A stretch of 64,000 nucleotides of DNA from NCBI RefSeq assembly GCF_900112315.1, contig NZ_FOLL01000001.1, positions 1 to 64,000 on the forward strand, read 5' to 3'. The stretch's first letter is position 1. Every line of letters begins with the position of its first letter. This DNA is from Parapedobacter composti (GTDB lineage Bacteria > Bacteroidota > Bacteroidia > Sphingobacteriales > Sphingobacteriaceae). This document shows, piece by piece, positions 1-8,835 of this stretch. Under the pieces are notes generated by a model. It was not told the origin of the DNA and did no database searches. It saw nothing but the letters and a program-made list of their open reading frames with translations. The position numbers were made by a program, and so were the translations under genes.

Positions 1-65
1 GCAGTTAAGCCCGCCAGAGCCGATGGTATTGCCGTAACAGGCGTGAGAGTAGGTCGGTGCCGGAT
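1..65 (+). rRNA. rrf: 5S ribosomal RNA, 3' part
   Basis: The window opens inside a 5S rRNA. The segment reads GUUAAGCCCGCCAGAGCCGA near positions 4-23, then a G/U-rich arm and GAGAGUAGGUCGGUGCC near 44-60, which is the conserved 3' half of bacterial 5S rRNA. The 5' half lies outside the window. It is followed at once by a strong terminator, so this is the end of an rRNA operon. The exact 3' end is estimated to within a few bases. Confidence 0.9.
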
Positions 66-75
66 TTCATTCAAT

Positions 76-108
76 GCCCCGCTGCGTAGAACGCAGCGGG
101 GCTTTTTT
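76..108 (+). terminator. rRNA operon intrinsic terminator
   Basis: A perfect 12-bp GC-rich stem (76-87 pairing with 91-102) with a 3-base AGA loop is followed by six T (103-108). It sits about 10 bases after the 5S rRNA end, the classic position for a factor-independent terminator of an rRNA operon. Confidence 0.93.
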
Positions 109-184
109 GTTAGGCGTACCGTGCTAATAACTAGGTCATTGCTTTAGATTAGCTGTTCCGCAAGGAGCGGTATTCTACAGAAAA

Positions 185-799
185 TTAAGACGAAGAGGAA
201 TCGCCTTTTTTAAATCCTGTGATTCCGGGCTTATATCGTGGTTTGAAACCTAAGGGTTTAGCGGGGGGCTGGGATTGTTCTGCCGCTGGCGTACTTGTTG
301 GCTCCGCAGTGTCGTTTTTTTCCCGGGGTTGGGCGGGCTCTTCATCCGTCTTGGCAGGGGCAGTGGTTCCGGCCTTGAATCGTGGTTTGAAACCTAAGGG
401 TTTAGCGGGGGGCTGGGGTTGTTCTGCCGCTGATGTACTTGTTGACTCCACATTATCGTTTTTCTCCTGGGGTTGGGTAGGCTCTTCATCTGTTTTGGCA
501 CGGGCAGTTCCGGCCTTGAACCGTGGTTTGAAACCCGCTGGTATCGCTTTTGCGTCTACTTTGTCGGTTCTTACAGACTTGTTGGGATTTGGCTCGTCCG
601 TTTTTCCGTCCGTAACTTCTTCAGTAGTTAATTGGAATTCTTTACGAAGACGGTTGAACCAGTATTTTTTTGTGTGATCAAAGCTCTTTTCCCCCATCAG
701 CGCGTAGTGTTGCCGGAATTCTTGATATAGATCCGGCCTGGCACGCTGAAATTGCGCCAAATCAATCTTTTTCTTTGCAAAAAAATCTTCAAACGTCAT
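185..799 (-). CDS. Repeat-containing hypothetical protein downstream of yebC
   Basis: 204 residues, no recognised family. The first ~60 residues are non-repetitive and look helical (starts MTFEDFFAKKK, rich in F, R, Y, Q). The rest is two tandem copies of a 47-48-residue unit beginning G-F-K-P-R-F-K-A-G-T, with acidic K-T-D-E-E-P and A-E-Q-x-Q-P-P-A segments, plus a third truncated copy at the C-terminus. There is no signal peptide or membrane segment, so it is probably cytosolic and partly disordered. Its ATG overlaps the yebC stop codon (TGATG at 797-801, minus strand), so it is likely translationally coupled to yebC. The basic motif alternating with acidic linkers could bind nucleic acid, but that is only a guess. 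Confidence 0.75.
   Translation of the reverse strand: MTFEDFFAKKKIDLAQFQRARPDLYQEFRQHYALMGEKSFDHTKKYWFNRLRKEFQLTTEEVTDGKTDEPNPNKSVRTDKVDAKAIPAGFKPRFKAGTARAKTDEEPTQPQEKNDNVESTSTSAAEQPQPPAKPLGFKPRFKAGTTAPAKTDEEPAQPREKNDTAEPTSTPAAEQSQPPAKPLGFKPRYKPGITGFKKGDSSSS
234..536. repeat. Intragenic tandem repeat, units of about 141-144 bp
   Basis: The string CGTGGTTTGAAACC recurs near 236, 380 and 522, and the intervening DNA is closely similar between copies. The units are multiples of three, so copy-number change would lengthen or shorten the encoded protein without breaking frame. Confidence 0.85.
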
Positions 800-1524
800 C
801 AGGCCATATTGTGGTAGACCGCTTGGACGTCATCGTCCTCCTCAATTCTATCAATAAGTTTCAACACATCAGCAGCATTTTCTTCAGAAACGTCCGAATT
901 TGACAACGCGATGCGTTCCAGTTTAGCGCTTTTTACTTCCACACCTTTTTCTTCCAATAGTCTTTGCATGTTACCGAAATCTTCAAAAGAAGTTTGAGCA
1001 ACAACTACATCGTTTCCCTCTTCATCGGCTTCTACGTATAACTCTTCCAACCCACCATCGATAAGCTCAAGTTCCAATTCCTCCAAATCAGTATCTTCCG
1101 GTATGGTAAACCGGAAGATGGATTTCCGCTGAAAAATGAAATCAAGAGAACCTGTCTTGCCTAAGGTGCCTCCAAATTTGCTGAAATAACTACGGATATT
1201 AGCCACCGTCCGGTTAGTATTGTCGGTGGCTGTTTCGATTAGTATGGGAACCCCGTGAGGTCCATAACCCTCATATACATGTTCTTCATATCCCTTAGCG
1301 TCTTTGTCCGAAGCTCTTTTAATAGCTGCTTCTATGCGATCTTTGGGCATGTTCACTGCTTTGGCATTCTGAATTGCGGTACGTAGCCGTGAATTTCCCT
1401 CAGGATTGGCGCCGCCTTCCTTTACGGCAATAGCGATTTCTTTACCTAACCGTGTGAACTGGACGGCCATTTTTGCCCAACGTTTGAATTTGCGTTCTTT
1501 CCGGAATTCAAATGCTCTTCCCAT
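799..1524 (-). CDS. yebC: YebC/PmpR family regulator or translation factor
   Basis: 241 residues, the usual length of the family. The N-terminus MGRAFEFRKERKFKRWAKMA and the following segment with G-G-A-N-P-E-G-N-S-R-L and A-K-x-V-N-M-P-K-D-R-I are the family signature, and the YEGYGPHG motif follows near residue 86. YebC proteins were first described as DNA-binding regulators; recent work on the family links them to relief of ribosome stalling at polyproline. The cytosolic location is inferred. It is third in a tight minus-strand set: 2 bases after the threonine dehydrogenase stop and overlapping the start of the downstream repeat gene. The start is secure because the conserved N-terminus begins at the ATG. 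Confidence 0.95.
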   Translation of the reverse strand: MGRAFEFRKERKFKRWAKMAVQFTRLGKEIAIAVKEGGANPEGNSRLRTAIQNAKAVNMPKDRIEAAIKRASDKDAKGYEEHVYEGYGPHGVPILIETATDNTNRTVANIRSYFSKFGGTLGKTGSLDFIFQRKSIFRFTIPEDTDLEELELELIDGGLEELYVEADEEGNDVVVAQTSFEDFGNMQRLLEEKGVEVKSAKLERIALSNSDVSEENAADVLKLIDRIEEDDDVQAVYHNMA

Positions 1525-1526
1525 CT

Positions 1527-2480
1527 TTATATATGTATATTGTCTTTAAGATTTTTAATCATCAGTTGAGTAATATCCGTTAAATCATATTGTGGTTGCC
1601 ACCCCCAGTCGCGTCGCGCGTCGGCGTCATCAATACTATTGGGCCATGTATCCGCAATGGCCTGCCGGGGATCGTTTTCCGTATAAGTGATCACAAATTC
1701 CGGTATAATCTTCCGGATTTCCCGGGCTAACATATCCGGCGTAAAACTTACTCCTGTAAGGTTATAGCTTGAGCGGATACGGATGGCTTCTGCCGGTGCG
1801 TCCATCAAAGAAAGGGTGCCTCGGATGGCATCATCCATATAGAGCATGGGTAACGCCGTATTAGCTGATAAGAAACAGTTGTACGTACTATGTTTTAACG
1901 CTTCATGGAAAATATGAACGGCATAGTCAGTGGTGCCTCCGCCGGGAGCGGCTTTCCAGCTGATGATGCCGGGATACCTGATACTCCGCACATCAAGTCC
2001 GAAACGGAGATGGTAGTACTCGCAAATCCGTTCGCCGGCAAGTTTGCTTATGCCATATACCGTATTAGGATCCATTACGGCATACTGTGGCGTGTTGGTT
2101 TTCGGCGAATTAGGGCCGAATACGGCAATGGAGCTCGGCCAGAATACTTTGCTGACACCGTATTCAAGTGATAGGTCGAGTACATTTAATAAGCCGTTGA
2201 TATTTAGATCCCAAGCTTGCCGTGGGAGCTTTTCTCCGGTGGCCGAAAGGATAGCGGCCAATAGGTATACCTGTGTAGGGCGATATTTGGAAAATAGCGC
2301 ATGAAGAGCTCGCCGATCGAGCACATCGATGGTTTCAAACAGGCCTGCTGCATCCGGCAATTGTGGTTGGCGTATATCGGACGTCACGACCTGGGTTTGC
2401 CCATATTTTGATCGTAACACGGTAGCCAATTCAGTGCCTATCTGGCCGTTTGAACCAAGGATGATGACTTGTTCTTTCAT
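1527..2480 (-). CDS. NAD-dependent L-threonine 3-dehydrogenase, SDR/epimerase type
   Basis: 317 residues from the chosen ATG. An extended reading frame could begin upstream at 2534, but it would overlap the preceding gene and carries 18 non-conserved residues. The Rossmann NAD site G-S-N-G-Q-I-G is at residues 9-15, the catalytic Y-G-I-S-K (Tyr and Lys) at 142-146, and S-I-A-V-F-G-P at about 117-123. The segment R-Y-P-G-I-I-S and a distal Y-N-L-T-G fit the short-chain threonine dehydrogenases known from Flavobacteria, which oxidise threonine to 2-amino-3-oxobutyrate for conversion to glycine. A general UDP-sugar epimerase is the main alternative. A kbl partner gene is not in the window. Confidence 0.82.
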   Translation of the reverse strand: MKEQVIILGSNGQIGTELATVLRSKYGQTQVVTSDIRQPQLPDAAGLFETIDVLDRRALHALFSKYRPTQVYLLAAILSATGEKLPRQAWDLNINGLLNVLDLSLEYGVSKVFWPSSIAVFGPNSPKTNTPQYAVMDPNTVYGISKLAGERICEYYHLRFGLDVRSIRYPGIISWKAAPGGGTTDYAVHIFHEALKHSTYNCFLSANTALPMLYMDDAIRGTLSLMDAPAEAIRIRSSYNLTGVSFTPDMLAREIRKIIPEFVITYTENDPRQAIADTWPNSIDDADARRDWGWQPQYDLTDITQLMIKNLKDNIHI

Positions 2481-2511
2481 TGGATGCAAACTTAGCAAAA
2501 TTCCACCGTAT

Positions 2512-4107
2512 TCACAGCTTGGCAGCCAGCGCAAAGCTTAACCGGTAGGTCCGCCTGCGTCCAGAAGCATGATACAGTTCAATAACGGCTATATAAACCC
2601 CAACGGGTTGGCGCCGACCATTATCAGCCATTCCATCCCACAGAATAGAGCCATGAGTGCCCAAACTTTGGTTGCGCTGTAGCTGCTTGACCAACCTTCC
2701 GTTATCATTGTAAATGGAGATATTAGCCATATAACCACTTTCGGGCAGACGGTAACTGATTTCCAAGTAATCTTCAAAACCATCACCGTCCGGCGAGAAT
2801 GTTTTGGAAACCAGGCGGACGTTTTCCTGCGAACCGTCAATCACTCCCTGAGAGTTTGCATATCCCGGCGTGGCACCCCCAACGGCAGTTGCGGCAGACT
2901 GGAAATTTCCGGGTGCCAGGGTGGGCATCGAAAAGTGCCTGCGCTCAAGGGATACCCCGCGATGATCGACAATAAAGGGCGATTGCATATTTTTGGTGTA
3001 AAAGAGACTGTCTATTGTTAAGCTGTCACTGTAAAGTACGACCCCACCTATTTCATTATTGAAATTAGGTAAAGCAGGAACGGTGATGAAAGTATGAGGC
3101 ACACTGTTCGGATAATGTTGCTGTATGATGGCGGGTTGTGATGTAAGTACTTTGTATTCGTTGGGATATATAAAGGACTGCTGGTTCGTAATAGCACGTT
3201 TGGTGCCTGCGCTTCCGGATGAACTTACATTGGCAATATGGATTTTACGCAGATCGATAATTTTGTCCGAATAGTTATAGATTTCGACAAAGTCTGCACC
3301 GTTAGTTTTCGGATAGGAAAGAAGTTCATTAATCAATATGTCTTGAGGTAAAACGGTGTTGTGTGAAACGGGATCATCCATCAAATCAAAAGGCCGAATG
3401 AGTATGTAATGAAGCCGGAAGTCTGCATAGCGAATAGGCGAAAAATTAACAGCATACCCAGTATAGTAATCGGTTACGTAAATGTCGTTGACGTGCGGAA
3501 GAGTTGACGCTTTACCAGATACCCGCTCGAAACTGCCGGAATCATTTTCATCCGCAAATATTTGCCAATGACCATCTCGATTGCATACCACCCGTACACG
3601 AGCCCTGAACGCGGCCGACTGGCTCTCAATCGAATCACTACGGAAAATGACTTGGCGTGTATTGCCGTCTTGCCGCCACAGATGATATACATGTTTACCG
3701 TTGGCACCGTCGATTTGTAAATGGTAGCCTTGCTGGGAACCGTGTAAAGATGGGTTTGTGGAGATGAGATAGAGCCTAACATAGTTATTCACGGCTAAGG
3801 CACTGTTCACATGTATACCCATTTCCCATATCGTATTGCGTAAACGGGTGACAGGCCGGGCGAGATAGGCGGGGCTGGTCGCCTCAGCAAGGAGGGTAAG
3901 TCGGTGTTCAGCGATCTCAAAAGCCGTCGTATTGCCCAGCCAGCCGTTGTGCCATCCGCTTGTGAAATCATCAAAAACAACGGCGCCGGCAGTATCGTCG
4001 GGCAGTAACTTGGTTTCCCACAGGGTGTCGGTGGCAATATGTTCGCGGCTTCGGATTCCCAATACTAATGGTAGCAAACCGCATAACATGTATAGATGGT
4101 TTTTCAT
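2512..4107 (-). CDS. Lamin-tail-domain surface protein
   Basis: 531 residues from the ATG preceding a short hydrophobic signal sequence (MKNHLYMLCGLLPLVLG). A longer frame begins 9 codons upstream but has no signal-like start. The N-terminal half resembles a beta-sandwich of the concanavalin/LamG kind. A lamin-tail domain follows at about residues 255-370 (I-L-I-N-E-L-L-S and F-V-E-I-Y-N). The last ~100 residues, starting F-S-P-D-G-D-G and ending with W-D-G and P-V-G-V-Y, resemble the FlgD-like/CHU C-terminal Ig fold common in exported Bacteroidota proteins. Probably exported; use of the type IX route is possible given gldKLMN but is not shown. It is the first gene of the minus-strand set, 31 bases before the dehydrogenase. 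Confidence 0.75.
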   Translation of the reverse strand: MKNHLYMLCGLLPLVLGIRSREHIATDTLWETKLLPDDTAGAVVFDDFTSGWHNGWLGNTTAFEIAEHRLTLLAEATSPAYLARPVTRLRNTIWEMGIHVNSALAVNNYVRLYLISTNPSLHGSQQGYHLQIDGANGKHVYHLWRQDGNTRQVIFRSDSIESQSAAFRARVRVVCNRDGHWQIFADENDSGSFERVSGKASTLPHVNDIYVTDYYTGYAVNFSPIRYADFRLHYILIRPFDLMDDPVSHNTVLPQDILINELLSYPKTNGADFVEIYNYSDKIIDLRKIHIANVSSSGSAGTKRAITNQQSFIYPNEYKVLTSQPAIIQQHYPNSVPHTFITVPALPNFNNEIGGVVLYSDSLTIDSLFYTKNMQSPFIVDHRGVSLERRHFSMPTLAPGNFQSAATAVGGATPGYANSQGVIDGSQENVRLVSKTFSPDGDGFEDYLEISYRLPESGYMANISIYNDNGRLVKQLQRNQSLGTHGSILWDGMADNGRRQPVGVYIAVIELYHASGRRRTYRLSFALAAKL

Positions 4108-4116
4108 GGCATGAGG

Positions 4117-4148
4117 TTGGTTAAGTTGAGTCAAATTTCGTATGTTTG
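4117..4148 (+). promoter_or_regulatory. Candidate Bacteroidota promoter for asd
   Basis: TATGTTTG at 4141-4148 matches the -7 consensus TAnnTTTG, with TTG at 4117-4119, a 21-base spacer that is slightly long. Transcription would start near 4155, about 55 bases before the asd ATG. Confidence 0.42.
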
Positions 4149-4209
4149 ACAGCTTTAAAAAAATAAAATTAATAATTAAAAATTAGTTCATTAAATCTAA
4201 CAAACAAAG

Positions 4210-5205
4210 ATGAAAGTGGCAGTAGTCGGCGCAACCGGACTGGTAGGTTCGGAGATGCTAACCGTGTTAGCGGCGCGTAATTTCCCAGTAACAGAATTGA
4301 TTCCAGCAGCTTCGGAACGGAGCAAGGGCAAGGAAATCGAATTCAAAGGGAAAAAGTATAAGGTGGTGACGCCCGATGAAGCCATAGCCCTCAAACCTGA
4401 CGTGGCCCTGTTTTCCGCCGGTGGAAGTACTTCTTTGGCGTATGCGCCTAAATTTGCTGAAGCCGGTATTACCGTTATCGACAACTCATCAGCTTGGCGC
4501 ATGGATCCGGCCAAGAAATTGGTCGTGCCGGAAGTGAACGGCCATTTATTGACTGCAGAAGATAAAATTATCGCTAATCCGAATTGTTCAACCATACAGA
4601 TGGTTGTGGTTTTGAGACCCCTGCACGACGAATATACCATTAAGCGGGTAGTTGTATCGACATACCAGTCAGTTACCGGTACGGGCGTAAAAGCCGTGAA
4701 ACAACTTTTCGATGAGCGGTCTGGCGTAACCGGCGAGAAGGCCTATCCTTACCCGATAGACTTGAATGTCATCCCGCAGATTGATGTGTTCCAGGATAAT
4801 GGATACACCAAAGAGGAAATGAAAATGATCAAGGAAACTAACAAGATCATGGCGGACGACAGTATCCGCGTAACGGCTACCACAGTACGCATTCCTGTTG
4901 TTGGCGGACACTCTGAGTCAGTGAATATCGAGTTTGCAAATGATTTCGATATTGAAGAAGTGCGTGCCTTGTTGACAAAGCAGCCCGGTGTTGTGGTTGT
5001 GGATAATCCTGCAAATCTCGAATACCCTATGCCGAAAGACGCCCAAGGACGCGACGAAGTATTTGTAGGTCGCATACGTAGAGATGAGAGCCAGCCAAAG
5101 TCGTTGAACCTTTGGATTGTGGCAGATAATCTCCGCAAGGGGGCGGCTACCAATGCCGTTCAGATTGCTGAAAAGCTTCTGGAAAAAGGCTTGCTTGAGA
5201 AGTAA
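4210..5205 (+). CDS. asd: Aspartate-semialdehyde dehydrogenase
   Basis: 331 residues, normal length. Reduces L-aspartyl-4-phosphate with NADPH to aspartate semialdehyde, the branch point to lysine/diaminopimelate, threonine and methionine; cytosolic. The NADP-binding G-A-T-G-L-V-G is at residues 7-13 and the nucleophilic Cys is C126 in N-P-N-C-S-T. The acid/base His is expected in the V-V-G-G-H-S-E-S segment near residue 235. All key residues are present. The ATG is preceded by an AT-rich leader and a candidate promoter; pncA follows after 3 bases, so the two are probably co-transcribed. Confidence 0.97.
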   Translation: MKVAVVGATGLVGSEMLTVLAARNFPVTELIPAASERSKGKEIEFKGKKYKVVTPDEAIALKPDVALFSAGGSTSLAYAPKFAEAGITVIDNSSAWRMDPAKKLVVPEVNGHLLTAEDKIIANPNCSTIQMVVVLRPLHDEYTIKRVVVSTYQSVTGTGVKAVKQLFDERSGVTGEKAYPYPIDLNVIPQIDVFQDNGYTKEEMKMIKETNKIMADDSIRVTATTVRIPVVGGHSESVNIEFANDFDIEEVRALLTKQPGVVVVDNPANLEYPMPKDAQGRDEVFVGRIRRDESQPKSLNLWIVADNLRKGAATNAVQIAEKLLEKGLLEK

Positions 5206-5208
5206 TTC

Positions 5209-5799
5209 ATGCACGCGCTGATTATCGTAGATATCCAGTATGATTTTCTGCCCGGGGGCGCGTTGCCCGTTCCTCAGGGGGATATGATTATTCCGGTTGT
5301 GAACCGGATTCAGCAGGATTTCAACTTGGTGGTGGCTACACAAGATTGGCACCCCGCCGGCCACAAAAGCTTTGCCTCCGTCCATGCGGGGAAAAAGCCG
5401 TTTGAACAGATTACTGTTTCAGGATTGGAGCAAGTGCTGTGGCCGGATCATTGCATACAAGGCAGTGATGGCGCGAGATTGAGCCATGCATTAGATTCCC
5501 GCCGTATTGAAGCCATCTTCCGTAAAGGTACCGACCCGGATATCGACAGCTACAGTGGATTTTATGATAATGGCAGGCGTAAAACCACAGGGTTGGCAGG
5601 CTATTTAAGGGAAAGGGAGGTCAAAGCGGTTTCCGTATGTGGCTTGGCCGCCGATTACTGCGTCTATTTTACGGCGATGGATGCATTGGCAGAAGGATTT
5701 GATGCCTGCATTTTGGAAGATGCGGTGCGACCGATTGACGCAACAGCATATGCAACCAAGAAAGCCATTTTTCTCCGGCATGGAGGCAGGCTTGTTTAA
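5209..5799 (+). CDS. pncA: Nicotinamidase (bifunctional nicotinamidase/pyrazinamidase)
   Basis: 196 residues. Hydrolyses nicotinamide to nicotinate in NAD salvage. The cysteine-hydrolase triad is visible as D8, K106 and C151 (in C-G-L-A-A-D-Y-C-V), and the metal-binding motif as D46-W-H48 with H52. The length is slightly short of the E. coli enzyme but covers the whole fold. It starts 3 bases after the asd stop and converges on a TonB-type receptor gene 12 bases downstream. The isochorismatase superfamily is certain; the nicotinamidase assignment rests on the D-W-H-P and W-P-D-H-C motifs. Confidence 0.94.
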   Translation: MHALIIVDIQYDFLPGGALPVPQGDMIIPVVNRIQQDFNLVVATQDWHPAGHKSFASVHAGKKPFEQITVSGLEQVLWPDHCIQGSDGARLSHALDSRRIEAIFRKGTDPDIDSYSGFYDNGRRKTTGLAGYLREREVKAVSVCGLAADYCVYFTAMDALAEGFDACILEDAVRPIDATAYATKKAIFLRHGGRLV

Positions 5800-5811
5800 C
5801 GGGCTGCAGGG

Positions 5812-8646
5812 TCAATAGCGTTGCCTGCCCATTGGCCCGGATGGCCGCCCACCCGGTGCTCTGCCGGATGCTCCCCCGCCCCCGAAGTGCCGGAGGTTAT
5901 AGGTGAAGCTGAGTAAAAAATAGCGCTGTAAAGCGTTATCCTGTGTGTCTTGGATATAGCGTTCACTCACACTGCGATCGATATTCGTGTTCTTTTTCAG
6001 TATGTCGAAGGCAGATAGTGTGATTTCGGCCTCTTCCCGTTTAAATAGCTTTTTGCCAATAGAAGCATTCCATAAGCTGAAATGCCGATTGTATTCCTCT
6101 GCTAATCCTTGGTTAAAATTATAATAGAAGGAAGATGCAACCCGTACACCTTTCCAAAAGGTGTAGGCAACATCATTACGTATGATCTGATTATAGTAAT
6201 TGTAACTTAGATCTGTATTGGAATTATTCCGGACAACACTGTATGTTCCGACATAGCTCAGCCCGACTACCAGGTGTTGCCCGAAGCGGCTGTTTACACC
6301 GATGCGTTGGTTAATACCATATGAGTTGGAGAACGTCTTTTCGCGATTTACCAGCCCGATATCATGATTATGGTAAAGACTCGTGCTCAGGTTAAGGTTA
6401 ATTTTCAAAGATTTAATAGGTGTTCCGTATGTGGTGTTAGCACGGATACTGTAATATCCGTTGATATTCTCCGGTCGGGTAAATTGCCCGCCGGCCCCCA
6501 AGAGCACATCTGGAGCAATAAGGGTATCGGTGGTGGCGATGAACGTAGAATTCACAATACGGTTATTTGAAAATTCCGCATTGACGTTGGCCGCGAAATT
6601 ACTTCCCGACTCGCGGTTTACGCTGTTAAAACGAAGATTGAAGCGATGACCATATTCCTGCTTAAGATCTGCATTCCCTGTACGTATGTTTAGTGGGTTT
6701 TGGTTATTAATAACGTCTTGCAACTGATTAATAGAAGGTGCGTTCGTTGCGGTGCTATAATTGAGGTTCACTTCTTTATCCCGGGAAAAATTGTAAGCTA
6801 AACTCACATTTGGTAGATAGCTCGTAAACCGGCTGCCTGTGGTGATGATATCGGGAAACGTACGGTTGTTATTGATACGGGCATCCTGAAAATCCAGGCC
6901 AAGTTCAACACGGAACGAATCCCGCTTGCTGATCTGATAGGAGAGTCCGCCACTTTGATAGGTATAGTCGTTGCGGAATTCATTAGACAGCTGTCTGTTG
7001 AGTTCTCCCAACTGTCCTGTTTCGGCCAAGAATTCGAATGTTTCCCTGTTCGAGTAATTCGCTGTGTTCCGCAGGCTGTAGTTGGCCTGCATACGACTGT
7101 TTTTTCCAAGAGGTTCGGTATAAGCCAAGCGGCCGGTAATGCCGTTGCCGTAACCGTCCATATGGCTTTCATTGCTTATTGTATCCAAGCGGTTCAAGCT
7201 TTGCCTTTCAAAAAATTCGTTGAGCGAATAGGTATGTGCAAGCCCCTTATTGCTATTGGCAGAGCCGTTTGCGCTCAGTGTAACAGTTCTTCCCGGTTTT
7301 CCCAGCCGTAAACGATAGTCAAGGCTTCCGCTGAAGTTGAAGTTCGAATTCTCATTGTTGTTGTTGCGTACGGATGCATTTACGGGGTTGTTGTCTACTG
7401 TTGACGTGTTGCTGGTAACTATTGAATTGCGGTTGTATTGCTGAAATGATAGGCTAGGTCTGAAATCGATTCGTTGGTTGGAATCCACGTCGAACCGCAC
7501 GCGTATGTTGGCACGGTGACTGCTGTTTAAGCTGCCAGATTCCTGGTTCTGTCTGTTAAACTGATTGGCGTTTGCGCCAATAAGGTATTCGCGGTTAGTA
7601 AGGCTATTGGTGACGTTGTCCGTGGATGAGAATGCGTAATTGGCGTTCAGGTCGATCCGGTCATCCAACCACTCGTCATTGTAATTGATTGAAGCATTGC
7701 CGGTATTGTTTATTCCCCGGCCGGGGCCGGATGGCCCCCGGCTTCTGCCCCGGTTATTACGCCCGCCGGACTCTTCTCCTCCTGCTATTGCGGCCATCGA
7801 AAAGTCGGATTGATTAATGTTGTTGGCTATCGCAAAAATGGAAATTCGCCGGCTGCCGTTAAACAGGCTTAAATTGCCTCCGGTATTATAACGTTCACTG
7901 GCACCATATCCTCCTGCTGCTCTTCCGAAATATCCCCGGCGTCGGTCCGGACGAGTTACAATGTTGATGATTTTGCGGCGCTGTCCATCGTCGAAACCTG
8001 TAAACTGAGCTTGTTCACTCTTCTCATCAATAATTTGAATTTTGGAAATGATATCCGCCGGCAGTGTTTTGAGGGCTATTCTGGGATCGGTGCTGAAAAA
8101 TTCTTTTCCGTCCACAATAATGCGTTGTACATCCTCGCCTTGAGCCTTCACTTTACCCTCTTCGTCTATTTCTACCCCCGGTATTTGCATCACCAAGGCG
8201 TCGGCATCCGCGTAGGGTTCTGTACTAAATGCCGAAGCATCAAATTCGGTGGTGTCACCCTTTAGCACTACCGCAGGTGGCGGCGCCACAATAGTTACTT
8301 CGTCAAGCGCTTGGTATTCCGGAAACAGTCGGATGGCAATCGGCTGGGGAGGGGTGTCCGGTTTAATGACGATGTCTACCGTTGTGGGGCGGTACCCGAG
8401 AAAATTTACCCGAAGGCGATAGCTGCCGGGAGGCACTTGTTTCAACTGGAATTTTCCACCGGATAGTGAGGCCCGTTGATCAATTAACGAGTCTTTGGCA
8501 GTAAAAAGCCGGATATCGGCTCCTTGCAAGCCAACGCTGTCAATATTATCCAGCACTTCTCCCTTAATAACAGTTTGGGCCATCATTATGGAAGAAAGAA
8601 GCATAAACGCTAAGGATAAAAGCGGATATTTGTAACGGTAATCCAT
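5812..8646 (-). CDS. Outer-membrane beta-barrel TonB-type receptor, no SusD partner
   Basis: 944 residues with an N-terminal signal sequence (hydrophobic L-L-S-L-A-F-M-L-L-S to A-Q at about 23). A carboxypeptidase-regulatory-like beta-sandwich lies at roughly residues 25-110, a plug domain at ~115-240 containing I-P-G-V-E-I-D and V-D-G-K-E-F-F, and then a long asparagine/serine-rich beta-barrel. It belongs with the outer membrane beta-barrel (CarboxypepD_reg-like plus OMP_b-brl_3) family of Bacteroidota, not the SusC family, and no susD-like gene is nearby. The C-terminus carries an unusual Gly/Arg/Pro-rich tail (about 20 residues) after the last expected strand. It is divergent from a TetR gene, which may regulate it. 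Substrate unknown. Confidence 0.85.
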   Translation of the reverse strand: MDYRYKYPLLSLAFMLLSSIMMAQTVIKGEVLDNIDSVGLQGADIRLFTAKDSLIDQRASLSGGKFQLKQVPPGSYRLRVNFLGYRPTTVDIVIKPDTPPQPIAIRLFPEYQALDEVTIVAPPPAVVLKGDTTEFDASAFSTEPYADADALVMQIPGVEIDEEGKVKAQGEDVQRIIVDGKEFFSTDPRIALKTLPADIISKIQIIDEKSEQAQFTGFDDGQRRKIINIVTRPDRRRGYFGRAAGGYGASERYNTGGNLSLFNGSRRISIFAIANNINQSDFSMAAIAGGEESGGRNNRGRSRGPSGPGRGINNTGNASINYNDEWLDDRIDLNANYAFSSTDNVTNSLTNREYLIGANANQFNRQNQESGSLNSSHRANIRVRFDVDSNQRIDFRPSLSFQQYNRNSIVTSNTSTVDNNPVNASVRNNNNENSNFNFSGSLDYRLRLGKPGRTVTLSANGSANSNKGLAHTYSLNEFFERQSLNRLDTISNESHMDGYGNGITGRLAYTEPLGKNSRMQANYSLRNTANYSNRETFEFLAETGQLGELNRQLSNEFRNDYTYQSGGLSYQISKRDSFRVELGLDFQDARINNNRTFPDIITTGSRFTSYLPNVSLAYNFSRDKEVNLNYSTATNAPSINQLQDVINNQNPLNIRTGNADLKQEYGHRFNLRFNSVNRESGSNFAANVNAEFSNNRIVNSTFIATTDTLIAPDVLLGAGGQFTRPENINGYYSIRANTTYGTPIKSLKINLNLSTSLYHNHDIGLVNREKTFSNSYGINQRIGVNSRFGQHLVVGLSYVGTYSVVRNNSNTDLSYNYYNQIIRNDVAYTFWKGVRVASSFYYNFNQGLAEEYNRHFSLWNASIGKKLFKREEAEITLSAFDILKKNTNIDRSVSERYIQDTQDNALQRYFLLSFTYNLRHFGGGGASGRAPGGRPSGPMGRQRY

Positions 8647-8778
8647 GTTTTAGTATCTGCGAACAATTTACTGTTTTAAGATAGAAATAAAGGAGCTCGG
8701 TTTAATCGTAAACGGATTGTTACGCTCAATAAACGCATGTGCCGGTCAAAATAACGGAGTAAAGACCGGATGGCAGTT

Positions 8779-8811
8779 ACTTGCATACAAGTAGCAAGTT
8801 GGCTAAGTTTG
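8779..8811 (+). promoter_or_regulatory. tetR promoter overlapped by inverted-repeat operator candidate
   Basis: TTG at 8781-8783 and TAAGTTTG at 8804-8811 are 20 bases apart, close to the Bacteroidota promoter consensus. The inverted repeat ACTTG-CATA-CAAGT (8779-8792) covers the -33 box, and GCAAGT at 8794-8799 adds a second complement to ACTTGC. This is the layout expected for an autoregulated TetR gene. The promoter lies inside the longer possible reading frame beginning at 8770, which supports the downstream start at 8836. Confidence 0.6.
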
Positions 8812-8835
8812 CAAAAAAATCGTATAAGAAGCGCC

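Noticed and set aside
219..677. Plus-strand open frame with Gly/Ser repeats
   Set aside because: Antisense to the repeat protein; its repeats are just the complement of that gene.
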